Source of the DNA: an uncultured Clostridia bacterium
GTDB taxonomy: Bacteria; Bacillota; Clostridia; UBA1381
Assembly: GCA_947624485.1 (NCBI GenBank)
Contig: CANQKM010000001.1
Location: forward strand, 310,001 to 374,000
Direction of reading: 5' to 3'
Length of the DNA stretch: 64,000 bases
The notes below the pieces were generated by a model. The model made no database searches. It was not told the DNA's origin and worked only from the letters and a program-made list of their open reading frames with translations. Each line of letters opens with the position of its first letter. Position 1 is the stretch's first letter. Position numbers and translations under genes: made by a program. This document shows positions 1-8,257 of this stretch, in pieces.

Positions 1-1458
1 AAGCTGATACATACTGTACACGCTGTCACGCGCATTTTCGGAAATATCGCCGTTATCCGTAAACCGGAAGTCTGTGCTGTCGGTGTTGTATATCCCGCAA
101 AAAGCGCTCAGGTTCACATAATCGAACAAATTTTGCAAAAAGACAGCCGCATCCTCCTGTGTCACAGGGTCGTTGGGACAAAACTGCGTCTCTGTTTTGC
201 TCGGCACAATGCCCATGCAGTACATATCAACTACCTCCGAATTTTGGTTTTGCCTAACATCGGTCAGTTTTTCTTCCATGAGCCCGTTGCCGTACAGTGT
301 GATGCCGCTTTGCAGACATAATGCCTCCGCAATCTCGCAAAATTCCTCTCTCGTAATCTCTTTTTGATAGTCGTCAAAGGTGTACCACGTCCCTACAAGA
401 CCGTATTTCTCGGCTTTTTTGAGTTCCGTGTCCGCCCACGAGGAAGCTTCGCCGTCCAGCTGTCCCGCGAACACGCCGCTTGCGAATATGGTTGTGGTGA
501 GCAGTGCGGCGGATAAAATTGCGGACACGACAGCGGCTGCTTTGCTTGTTTTTCGCTTGTTCTTAATCATTTCAAATCTCCTTTTTAACGCATTTTTACT
601 GCCCGTCATTCCTGTTGTGAGATTAGCCGCGCTCCGTCCGGCAGGCAGAAGTGAGAGAATTGTGTTCACATAGCTTTGTTCCTCCTCCGCGCTCATTTCT
701 CTTACGACCGACAGGTCGCAGGAAATTTCACATTCCGCATTGATTTGCCGTACCACGCAGTAAATGACTGGGTTGAACCAATGCACGCATTTTACAATCA
801 CGGCGAACCATTTGTACAAAATATCCTTCCGCTTAAGGTGCGTCATTTCGTGGCGCAGAATGTTAAGAAGCTGCTCCGTCGTAAGCTCTACTGCGGGCAG
901 CACAAGCGTCGGCTTGAAAATCCCGACCGTAAACGGTGAGGACGTGTTGTCCCATACCCTGACCGTAACCCTTTTATCCGTAAAATTTTTTAGCTCGGGG
1001 CATGGCACAACGACGGAGTCTCGGTGCAGTTTGACAAGCAGCCGTATGTAGCCGATGATGTTGAAGAGGAAAAACGTTACTGTGCCGATAAGCCACAAAA
1101 GCGCGAAAATGTCGAGTTTGCTGTCAATCATTCCTTTGACACGCGTAACTTCCGATTTTATTATATTCGGCTTTTCAGTGACCATATCAGCGGCGGCAAT
1201 AGGTTGTGATACGTTCGTTTCGACGGTCTGTTCGGCTGTTGTCGTGTACGCCGTGTTGATCGGCGCGGGTTCGGCTTTTTGCGGCGCGGCAAAACGAACC
1301 GGCAGCATCATTGCCAGAAGCACCGCAAGCCAGATATAATAGCGCCACGAGGCGGAAAAAATCTTTTTTGTTATGGACTTCAAAAGCGCGATAACCGCCG
1401 CGAGACACGAACCCGCGAGCGACGTTATCAAAAACGCCGTGAATATTTCGGCAAGCAT
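1..1458 (-). CDS. BlaR1/MecR1-type M56 family metallopeptidase sensor with C-terminal SLH-like region (truncated by window edge)
   Basis: Own reverse-strand translation from ATG at 1458 (MLAEIFTAFLITSLAGSC...), zinc motif RHEMTHLKRKD, TM segments, tail with SLH-like motifs (ITREEFCEIAEAL; FCPNDPVTQEDAAVFLQNL; FRFTDNGDISENARDSVYSMYQL). Open at window edge, so absent from the ORF track. Confidence 0.85.
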   Translation of the reverse strand, partial: MLAEIFTAFLITSLAGSCLAAVIALLKSITKKIFSASWRYYIWLAVLLAMMLPVRFAAPQKAEPAPINTAYTTTAEQTVETNVSQPIAAADMVTEKPNIIKSEVTRVKGMIDSKLDIFALLWLIGTVTFFLFNIIGYIRLLVKLHRDSVVVPCPELKNFTDKRVTVRVWDNTSSPFTVGIFKPTLVLPAVELTTEQLLNILRHEMTHLKRKDILYKWFAVIVKCVHWFNPVIYCVVRQINAECEISCDLSVVREMSAEEEQSYVNTILSLLPAGRSAANLTTGMTGSKNALKRRFEMIKNKRKTSKAAAVVSAILSAALLTTTIFASGVFAGQLDGEASSWADTELKKAEKYGLVGTWYTFDDYQKEITREEFCEIAEALCLQSGITLYGNGLMEEKLTDVRQNQNSEVVDMYCMGIVPSKTETQFCPNDPVTQEDAAVFLQNLFDYVNLSAFCGIYNTDSTDFRFTDNGDISENARDSVYSMYQL

Positions 1459-1830
1459 TTATTTCTCCTTTTTATCAAAAACCGCTTTCAGTTCCTCAAT
1501 GTCCTCGTCGGTAAAGTTTTCGCCCTCAAACAGAGCGGCGACCATTTCCTTTGCCGAGCCGTCGAAAAGGCTTTTGACAATTCCGCTGACGCGCTGCTTC
1601 TTATATTCCCTTTCGGAGATGAGCGGTGTGTAGTAAAGCGCTTTGCCGCGCTGCTCTGCGGCAAGTGCGCCCTTTTCAACCAGCCGCGCGAGGAAGGTCG
1701 CTATTGTCGTGCGTTTCCAGCCCTTTCCCTCGACCGCTTTACCTATCGCGGCAGAGCCTATCGGCTCTTCCGCTCTCCACACGGCCTTCATAATTTCGAG
1801 TTCAGCGTCACCTATACTTAAGCTTTTCAT
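1459..1830 (-). CDS. blaI: BlaI/MecI/CopY family transcriptional repressor
   Basis: MKSLSIGDAELEIMKAVWRAEEPIGSAAIGKAVEGKGWKRTTIATFLARLVEKGAL; winged-helix BlaI family; stop codon abuts the M56 start codon. Confidence 0.9.
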   Translation of the reverse strand: MKSLSIGDAELEIMKAVWRAEEPIGSAAIGKAVEGKGWKRTTIATFLARLVEKGALAAEQRGKALYYTPLISEREYKKQRVSGIVKSLFDGSAKEMVAALFEGENFTDEDIEELKAVFDKKEK

Positions 1831-1849
1831 AAGGCATACCTCCATTATC

Positions 1850-1899
1850 TCTACATTTGTCGACATATATAGTCTACCACGGTAGACGTTATTTGTCAA
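1850..1899 (-). promoter_or_regulatory. blaI promoter with overlapping BlaI-type operator
   Basis: Reverse strand TTGACA (1894-1899) N17 TAGACT (1871-1876); perfect dyad GTCTACC-AC-GGTAGAC at 1872-1887 and a weaker dyad TCTACA-TT-TGTCGA at 1850-1863. Confidence 0.7.
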
Positions 1900-1928
1900 G
1901 TGTTATTTTTATTTTTTTTCACAAACGC

Positions 1929-1962
1929 AAAAGCTTGCGGACAAAAGTCCGCAAGCTTTTTT
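1929..1962 (-). terminator. Intrinsic terminator downstream of amtB
   Basis: AAAAGCTTGCGGAC-AAAA-GTCCGCAAGCTTTTTT hairpin. Confidence 0.8.
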
Positions 1963-1996
1963 GGGTGGTTATATATGTCAATCTCGCATGGAGAGA

Positions 1997-3283
1997 TTAA
2001 CCTAAGTTTTCGTTGTATGACTTTACAAAGTCGGGGTAAGCCGAAGGCAGTCCGTGTTCTGTGGAGTCAAGTCCCTTGATTTCGTCCTGAGGCTTAGCTC
2101 TCAAGATACCCGCCTTCTTAAGTATCAGGAACAGTGCGCCGGAGGTAAGCACCGCCCAAGCGATAAGGCATACCGCGCCGAGAGCCTGAACGCCGAGAGC
2201 GTGGAAACCGCCGCCGTAGAACAGTCCGGGAAGGAAGCCTTCGCCCAAAAGTGCGGGATCGCTCGCGAACAAGCCTACCGCGATAGTACCCCAAAGTCCG
2301 CATACGCCGTGAACGCTTATCGCGCCGACAGGATCGTCAACATGAAGCTTTGCGTCTATGAACGGAATCGCAAGGCACATCAGCACGCCGCCGACAACGC
2401 CTATGATAATCGAAGCGAACGGTGATACGACGTCGCAGGGAGCGGTAATCGCAACAAGTCCGCCGAGGATACCGTTGAGCGTCATCGAAACATCGGGCTT
2501 GCCGTAACGGAACCATGTGAAGAACATTGATGTAATAGCCGCCGCGCATGCCGCGAGGTTGGTTGTGATGAATACCTTAGCCGCAACCTCAAGTCCGCCG
2601 TCCGACAGTCCGCCGGTTGAAGCGGGGTTAAATCCGAACCAGCCCACCCAGAGGATAAGCACGCCGAGTGCGCCGATAAGAATGTTGTGTCCGGGAATAG
2701 CGTTCGGCTTTCCGTCCTTTCTGTACTTGCCGATTCTCGGTCCTAAGATAGCTGCGCCGACAAACGACATTGTGCCGCCGAGCATATGTACGATAGCCGA
2801 ACCCGCGAAGTCGTGGAAGCCCATTTCTGCGAGCCAGCCGCCGCCCCATACCCAGTGACCTGCAATCGGGTAGATAAAGAGCGAGATGCACGCGCTGTAA
2901 ATGCAGTAGGCTCGAAAATCCGTTCTGCCCGCAACCGCGCCCGATACGATCGTCGCCGAGGTCGCGCAGAATACGGTCTGGAAGAACAGCTTGGTGTAAT
3001 CCATGTTAGCCGCCGAGGAGAAGCCGTTCATAAACATGTCGCCGAACGGAATACCGATAAAGCCGTTGCCCTCGCCGTACATAAGTCCGTAGCCGATAAT
3101 CCAGTAAACGATTGAGCCGAACATAAAGTCAACGATGTTCTTCATTATAATGTTACCGGTGTTCTTGCTTCTCGTAAAGCCCGCCTCGACCATTGTGAAG
3201 CCGGTCTGCATGAAGAATACGAGTATGCCGCCCAGAAACAACCAAAAACAATCCACAATATGCGTTAAAACATCCATAGTCAT
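1997..3283 (-). CDS. amtB: Ammonium transporter
   Basis: Amt family: FFMQTGFTMVEAGFTRSKNTGNIIMKN, DFAGSAIVHMLGG, GWFGFNPAS; immediately downstream of glnK. Confidence 0.95.
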   Translation of the reverse strand: MTMDVLTHIVDCFWLFLGGILVFFMQTGFTMVEAGFTRSKNTGNIIMKNIVDFMFGSIVYWIIGYGLMYGEGNGFIGIPFGDMFMNGFSSAANMDYTKLFFQTVFCATSATIVSGAVAGRTDFRAYCIYSACISLFIYPIAGHWVWGGGWLAEMGFHDFAGSAIVHMLGGTMSFVGAAILGPRIGKYRKDGKPNAIPGHNILIGALGVLILWVGWFGFNPASTGGLSDGGLEVAAKVFITTNLAACAAAITSMFFTWFRYGKPDVSMTLNGILGGLVAITAPCDVVSPFASIIIGVVGGVLMCLAIPFIDAKLHVDDPVGAISVHGVCGLWGTIAVGLFASDPALLGEGFLPGLFYGGGFHALGVQALGAVCLIAWAVLTSGALFLILKKAGILRAKPQDEIKGLDSTEHGLPSAYPDFVKSYNENLG

Positions 3284-3316
3284 AATAATCAATCCCTCTT
3301 TCTGTCCCAATTCGCG

Positions 3317-3667
3317 TTACAGTAACGCTTCTCTGTCCTCTTCGCCGGTTCTTACCTTTATAACGCGCGATACGCTTGAAATAAAGATTTTGCCGTCTCC
3401 GATTTCCCCCGTGCGCAGTACGGCGAGCGCGGTGTTTACAACGTCGTCGACCGGTACGGAGCATACTACCATTTCAACCTTTACCTTCGGGAGAAGGTCT
3501 ACATTGTATTCAACGCCCCTGTAATGGTGGCGCTGTCCCTTCTGTACGCCGTAGCCCATTACGTTCGTAACGGTCATGCCGTTGATGCCGATTTCGTTGA
3601 GCGCATTCTTCAGCTCTTCGAGCTTCGACTGCCTTGTAATGATTTCGATTTTTGTCATTTCAGCCAT
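3317..3667 (-). CDS. glnK: P-II family nitrogen regulatory protein
   Basis: MTKIEIITRQSKLEELKNALNEIGINGMTVTNVMGYGVQKGQ...YRGVEYNVDLLPKVKVE...GKIFISSV; start at internal ATG. Confidence 0.93.
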   Translation of the reverse strand: MAEMTKIEIITRQSKLEELKNALNEIGINGMTVTNVMGYGVQKGQRHHYRGVEYNVDLLPKVKVEMVVCSVPVDDVVNTALAVLRTGEIGDGKIFISSVSRVIKVRTGEEDREALL

Positions 3668-3696
3668 GACAAATTTCCCCTTTCTTTTCCGAACAT

Positions 3697-3807
3697 AAAA
3701 GCGTGTTCCCCCTTTTCGGGAGAACACGCCCTTGTGTTCGTATGATTATTTAAGAAAAAGAAAAAGCGTGTCCGCAATCTGTATTGCAAACACGCCTTTG
3801 TGCTTTT
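3697..3807 (-). promoter_or_regulatory. Tandem terminator-like hairpins in the glnK 5' leader
   Basis: Two similar hairpins (3766-3795 and 3701-3729), each read on the - strand as ACAArGGCGTGTT...ACACGCTTTT, between promoter and glnK start. Confidence 0.65.
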
Positions 3808-3823
3808 CCTTAACTTCACCTGT

Positions 3824-3852
3824 ATTATACGCCGACCGTTTTTATTTGTCAA
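3824..3852 (-). promoter_or_regulatory. Consensus sigma-A-type promoter for glnK-amtB
   Basis: Reverse strand TTGACA (3847-3852) N17 TATAAT (3824-3829). Confidence 0.8.
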
Positions 3853-3984
3853 CCGTAATTTTTATTTTTATTAAATCGGTAAAAATTACACGCCTCAAAC
3901 CGACTAATTTTATGTAATCTTTACAACATGCGTGAATTATAAATAAAAATTACGCATAGAATACATTGTGAGAGGTGATAAAAT

Positions 3985-4452
3985 ATGTGGCAAAAAATTA
4001 AGCCGTACGTTATATCGATAGCGACAGCGCTCGCCGTGGGCGGTCTGTCGGCTGTGTTTACGAGCGGCAATATGAATATGTACGATACTCTTAACCGTCC
4101 TCCGCTGTCGCCGCCGATGTGGCTGTTCCCCGTCGTGTGGTCGGTTTTGTTTATCCTTATGGGCGTGTCGAGCGCGATGGTGTACGTTAAGAAAAACGAA
4201 ACGGACGTGTCGGGCGCGCTTAAAATTTACGGCTTGCAGCTTATCGTAAACTTTTTCTGGAGTATAATTTTCTTTAATATGCGCGCATACCTTTTCGCGG
4301 TCGTGTGGCTCGCGCTTTTGTGGATCTTGATTCTGATTATGATAATAAGCTTCCGTAAAATCAAGCCGCTCGCGGGGTATCTGCAGATACCGTATCTGGT
4401 GTGGGTGAGCTTCGCGCTTTATCTGACTGTTATGATTTATCTTCTTAATTAA
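3985..4452 (+). CDS. TspO/MBR family (tryptophan-rich sensory) protein
   Basis: RPPLSPPMWLFPVVWSVLFILMGVSSAMVY and five TM segments. Confidence 0.9.
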   Translation: MWQKIKPYVISIATALAVGGLSAVFTSGNMNMYDTLNRPPLSPPMWLFPVVWSVLFILMGVSSAMVYVKKNETDVSGALKIYGLQLIVNFFWSIIFFNMRAYLFAVVWLALLWILILIMIISFRKIKPLAGYLQIPYLVWVSFALYLTVMIYLLN

Positions 4453-4456
4453 ATGC

Positions 4457-4485
4457 AAAAAAAGACGGCAGACGCCGTCTTTTTA
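4457..4485 (+). terminator. Intrinsic terminator between convergent genes
   Basis: AAAAAAGACGGC-AGAC-GCCGTCTTTTT. Confidence 0.75.
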
Positions 4486-4496
4486 TCTTCAAAAAA

Positions 4497-5051
4497 TCAG
4501 TTCTTCTTTGTTGTCTTTGCCGCAGTCTTAGCGGGGGCAGGCTTTGCTTCACTCTTAACGGGAGCGCTCTTTACTTCCGTCTTTGCCGGTGCGGGCTTTG
4601 CTTCGGTCTTTACTTCAGCCTTAGCCGGTGCCGCCTTCTTCGCGGGAGCTGCCTTCTTAGCAGGAGCCTTCTTTGCCGGAGCTTTCTTTGCCGGAGCTTT
4701 CTTTGCAGCCGTCTTCTTTGCGGGAGCAGCCTTCTTTATTGTTGACTTCCAATCCGCAATCTTCGACGCGTCGCCCTTTACGGACGCCTCACCGTTTGCA
4801 ATTGCCTTGTCAAGTGTCGATCTGCCGGCGAGTACCGCAAGAAGAGCAGACTTTGAAATATCGAGAACAACATCGTTGTCATAGTAATCATACGGCTCGA
4901 CTGCAAGCTTACCATTCTTTGCTTCCGCATAAAAAGTGCCGCCGCAATCTTCGTCCGTGAGGGTTACCTGAATTGCAAAATCAGCTACTCCGCTCGCATC
5001 CGCGTTATCGAACTTACCCTTTACCTTTAAAAATGCCTGTTCAAATGTCAT
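4497..5051 (-). CDS. SCP2-like sterol-binding domain protein with Lys/Ala/Pro-rich C-terminal tail
   Basis: MTFEQAFLKVKGKFDNADASGVADFAIQVTLTDEDCGGTFYAEAKNGKLAVEPYDYYDNDVVLDISKSALLAVLAGRSTLDKAIANGEASVKGD, then (KKAPA)n repeats. Confidence 0.75.
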   Translation of the reverse strand: MTFEQAFLKVKGKFDNADASGVADFAIQVTLTDEDCGGTFYAEAKNGKLAVEPYDYYDNDVVLDISKSALLAVLAGRSTLDKAIANGEASVKGDASKIADWKSTIKKAAPAKKTAAKKAPAKKAPAKKAPAKKAAPAKKAAPAKAEVKTEAKPAPAKTEVKSAPVKSEAKPAPAKTAAKTTKKN

Positions 5052-5276
5052 TTTTAAATCTCCTTTCAATTTCGGACAGTTTGAAGCTGTCAGTCCTTTT
5101 TGCACAATAATGCACTTTCATTGATGATATATAAAGTATACTCCCTTTTTTTCTCCATGTCAAATATAATTTACAAATTTGTTACTTCTAATTACATTAC
5201 GGCTGATTTTGGCAGCCTTTAATGTACGGATAGACGAAAAAAGACGGTTCGCGGTGCATTATACGGAAAATAACAG

Positions 5277-5305
5277 TTGCAAAATTACGGAAAATAGGCT
5301 ATAAT
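5277..5305 (+). promoter_or_regulatory. Putative promoter of PBP1A gene
   Basis: TTGCAA N17 TATAAT. Confidence 0.6.
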
Positions 5306-5435
5306 ATAGTTGTATACTTTATACGTATGCAAAGACGATACGCGGCAGAGCTTTTCCGCCGCCGCGCGCCGCTGTACGCTCACTTACCCGGCGCGCATAA
5401 ATCGCATGTGAGCAGAAAGGCTGTGGATTACAGAT

Positions 5436-8003
5436 ATGGCAGATGACAGAAACAAACCCGGAAGGACGCCGAGTAATTCGGGCGAGGATTTCGACTGGGA
5501 CAAATACGACGCTATGACCTCCGGCTCATCCGACCAAATTCAGTCACGCAGGTCAAGGCGCAGCCGCGGCGACGTTCCGGCGGAGCAGTACGATATGCCG
5601 AACGCAGCGCCTTCGCGCCGTAATCCTTCCAAAAAGGGCAAGAGCAAAAAGAAGAGGAAAAAGCTGACGGAAAAGCAGATACGTTTCCGCAGGAGACTGC
5701 GGCTCACCATATTCTCGGTTATATTTATAGGTATAGTTATCGTATCCGGTATGCTTGTCGGTATGTACGCGGCGGTGTCGCGTGAAATTAAGGATATGAA
5801 TATCCGCTCGCTCGCGCAGAACACTTCCTCCGCCATATACTACATCGACGACAACGGCAACGAGCAGGAGCTTGAGCAGTTAAGCTCCGACACGCGCAGG
5901 ATATGGATAGACTCTACGCAGATACCGCAGGTAATGAAGGACGCTATTGTGTCAATCGAGGACGAGCGTTTCTATAAGCATCACGGCTTCGACTTTAAAC
6001 GTACCTTCGGTGCGACGACGAAATGGGTGCTTTCAAAGGTGGGCATAGGCACAGCCGATTACGGCGGCTCGACGATAACGCAGCAGGTTATCAAAAACAT
6101 AACGAACGAAAAGGAAAACACGCCCGCGCGTAAGGTCAAGGAAATTATGCGTGCGATCGCGCTCGAAAACGAGCTGAGCAAGGACGAAATACTTACGATG
6201 TACTTAAATATCGCGTATTTCGCGAATAACTGCAACGGCGTTGAGGCGGCGGCTCTGACGTATTTTGACAAAAACGCGGCGGATCTTACGCTTCCGGAGG
6301 CGGCTTCGATCGCTGGTATCACGCAGTACCCGTCGGAATATGATCCGTTCACGCATCCCGAAAACAATATAGAAAAGCGCAATATCGTTCTTAAAAAGAT
6401 GAATGAGCTTGGTTACATCACCGATGCCGAATACAGCGAAGCGTCCGCGAGCGACCTTGTCGTAAGCAACGCGAACCGCTCCGGCGCGGATCAGATGACG
6501 TCGTATTTCGTGGATCAGGTCATAAACGACATCGTAAGTGATCTCATGGAGCAGAAGGCGTATTCCGAGGATTTCGCGACGCGCATGGTATATAACGGCG
6601 GTCTCAAAATTTACGCGACGATAGATACCGATATTCAGGATATTATGGAGGACGTGTTCACCGATACGTCGAACTTCCCCGGCACGGGCGCGGGCGCGCA
6701 GTCGGCTATGGTTGTGGTAGATCCGTACACGGGACAGGTAAAGGGTATTATGGGCGGTCTCGGTGAAAAGACGAACGTGCGCGGCTGGAACAGAGCGACG
6801 CAGATGACGCGTCAGCCCGGTTCGTCGATAAAGCCGCTGTCGGTATACTCCCCCGCAATCGACACCGGCAAGGTCAGCGAGGTCACGACGGTGGTCGACG
6901 AGGAAATAACGATAGGCGACGACAAGTGGAAGCCTAAAAACTCTTATGACGGCTTCCTCGGCGATATGACGGTTAAAGAGGCCATTGCGCGAAGCGCGAA
7001 TATCCCGGCGGTTAAAATACTCGATATGGTGGGTATACAAACGTCGCTCAGCTATCTGCGCGACAAATATCATATATCGACGCTTGTGGATAAGGACAGA
7101 AACTACTCGTCGCTCGCTTTGGGCGGTCTTACCAAGGGCGTGACGGTTGAGGATATGGCTGCCGCTTATGCGACATTCGCGAACAGCGGCAAATATATAA
7201 AGCCTCACACGTATACTAAGGTGCTTGACGCACAGGGCAATATCGTGCTTTCAAACGACTCGAATGCCACGCAGGCAATAAGCGCCGCGTCGGCGTATAT
7301 AATGACCGACCTTTTGGACGGCGTTGTGACAAGTCCTTACGGTACAGGTCAGAGTGCGCAGCTCGATTCGATGCCCACCTACGGCAAGACGGGTACTACG
7401 GACGACGACTGCGATAAGTGGTTCGTCGGATTTACGCCGTATTACTCTTGCGCGTGCTGGTTCGGCTTCGATAATCCAAGCTCGCTTTCGGCGGCGGGTA
7501 TATCGGGCAACCCCGCGATAAGCGCATGGCGCAGAGTTATGTCGAGAATACATGAAAATCTGAACGCCAAGGAAATTCCGCGTCCGTCGGGCGTTGTGGA
7601 AGCCACGGTATGCGAAATTTCCGGTGATTTGGCGACGGATTCGTGTCCTTCCGCGACGGGTTACTTCGTTGAGGGAACAGTACCGCGCTCCTACTGCGAC
7701 GCGGAACACGCGGGCAGGCACAAGGACGACAATACTCCGGCTCCGACCGCTTCGCCTACTCCCGACGCGAGCGCTTCCCCGTCGGTATCGCCCACCTCGA
7801 CGCCCTCCGCCGTTACGGATACGCCTTCCTCCGGCGGCACATCGTCGGGCGGCGGCACAGCCTACGACGATGAAGATGAAGATTACTCCGATTACGATGA
7901 AACGGACGTTTCGTCCTCCGACGATGAGAGCGACGTTTCAGACGAGTCCGGCGGCGATGAGAGCGGCGGCTCGACAGAGGATACCTCGGGTGATGAAGAA
8001 TAA
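5436..8003 (+). CDS. Class A penicillin-binding protein (transglycosylase/transpeptidase) with acidic Ser-rich C-terminal tail
   Basis: IEDERFYKHHGFDFKRT, GGSTITQQVIKN, RQPGSSIKPL, YGKTGTT; TM near the N-terminus. Confidence 0.93.
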   Translation: MADDRNKPGRTPSNSGEDFDWDKYDAMTSGSSDQIQSRRSRRSRGDVPAEQYDMPNAAPSRRNPSKKGKSKKKRKKLTEKQIRFRRRLRLTIFSVIFIGIVIVSGMLVGMYAAVSREIKDMNIRSLAQNTSSAIYYIDDNGNEQELEQLSSDTRRIWIDSTQIPQVMKDAIVSIEDERFYKHHGFDFKRTFGATTKWVLSKVGIGTADYGGSTITQQVIKNITNEKENTPARKVKEIMRAIALENELSKDEILTMYLNIAYFANNCNGVEAAALTYFDKNAADLTLPEAASIAGITQYPSEYDPFTHPENNIEKRNIVLKKMNELGYITDAEYSEASASDLVVSNANRSGADQMTSYFVDQVINDIVSDLMEQKAYSEDFATRMVYNGGLKIYATIDTDIQDIMEDVFTDTSNFPGTGAGAQSAMVVVDPYTGQVKGIMGGLGEKTNVRGWNRATQMTRQPGSSIKPLSVYSPAIDTGKVSEVTTVVDEEITIGDDKWKPKNSYDGFLGDMTVKEAIARSANIPAVKILDMVGIQTSLSYLRDKYHISTLVDKDRNYSSLALGGLTKGVTVEDMAAAYATFANSGKYIKPHTYTKVLDAQGNIVLSNDSNATQAISAASAYIMTDLLDGVVTSPYGTGQSAQLDSMPTYGKTGTTDDDCDKWFVGFTPYYSCACWFGFDNPSSLSAAGISGNPAISAWRRVMSRIHENLNAKEIPRPSGVVEATVCEISGDLATDSCPSATGYFVEGTVPRSYCDAEHAGRHKDDNTPAPTASPTPDASASPSVSPTSTPSAVTDTPSSGGTSSGGGTAYDDEDEDYSDYDETDVSSSDDESDVSDESGGDESGGSTEDTSGDEE

Positions 8004-8013
8004 ATATTCAACG

Positions 8014-8042
8014 GAACGCTCCGCACGGAGCGTTCTGTTTTT
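8014..8042 (+). terminator. Intrinsic terminator after PBP gene
   Basis: GAACGCTCCG-CA-CGGAGCGTTC followed by TGTTTTT. Confidence 0.75.
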
Positions 8043-8071
8043 ATAAAAAATGACAAATTTAATACAATATA

Positions 8072-8100
8072 TTGACAAATTATTTGCACGGTGGTAAAAT
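8072..8100 (+). promoter_or_regulatory. Consensus promoter for the carA leader
   Basis: TTGACA (8072-8077) N17 TAAAAT (8095-8100). Confidence 0.8.
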
Positions 8101-8132
8101 ATATTGAAGTGAGTAAAGGAGAGAATTGCATC

Positions 8133-8228
8133 ATGGCGTTTAATATCAGGGAAAGCTTAATATATATGCGCGACGGGTTATATAATTCCCCCTTTATTTC
8201 TGTTTTTGTTTTTTATAAAAATGATTGA
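8133..8228 (+). CDS. Putative 31-aa leader peptide upstream of carA
   Basis: RBS AAAGGAGAG 5' of ATG; MAFNIRESLIYMRDGLYNSPFISVFVFYKND; TGA stop is the first base-paired triplet of the following terminator stem. Confidence 0.5.
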   Translation: MAFNIRESLIYMRDGLYNSPFISVFVFYKND

Positions 8229-8257
8229 CAATGGATTTATTCATTGTCATTTTTTTT
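8226..8257 (+). terminator. Intrinsic terminator (candidate attenuator) upstream of carA
   Basis: TGACAATG-gatttatt-CATTGTCA followed by 8 T residues. Confidence 0.75.

Noticed and set aside
3668-3823. Classical ANTAR two-hexaloop motif in the glnK leader
   Set aside because: Loops are ACAG and GAAA(AG)-like and do not fit the A1/G4 hexaloop rule clearly, so only a generic tandem-terminator element is claimed.
4640-4740. Short tandem DNA repeats as possible CRISPR or regulatory array
   Set aside because: They encode KKAPA pentads in frame; no spacers of uniform length, so a coding minisatellite.
4453-4884. 143-aa + strand ORF with AGAFFAGAFFAGAFFAA repeats
   Set aside because: It is the antisense image of the Lys/Ala/Pro tail of the SCP2-like protein.
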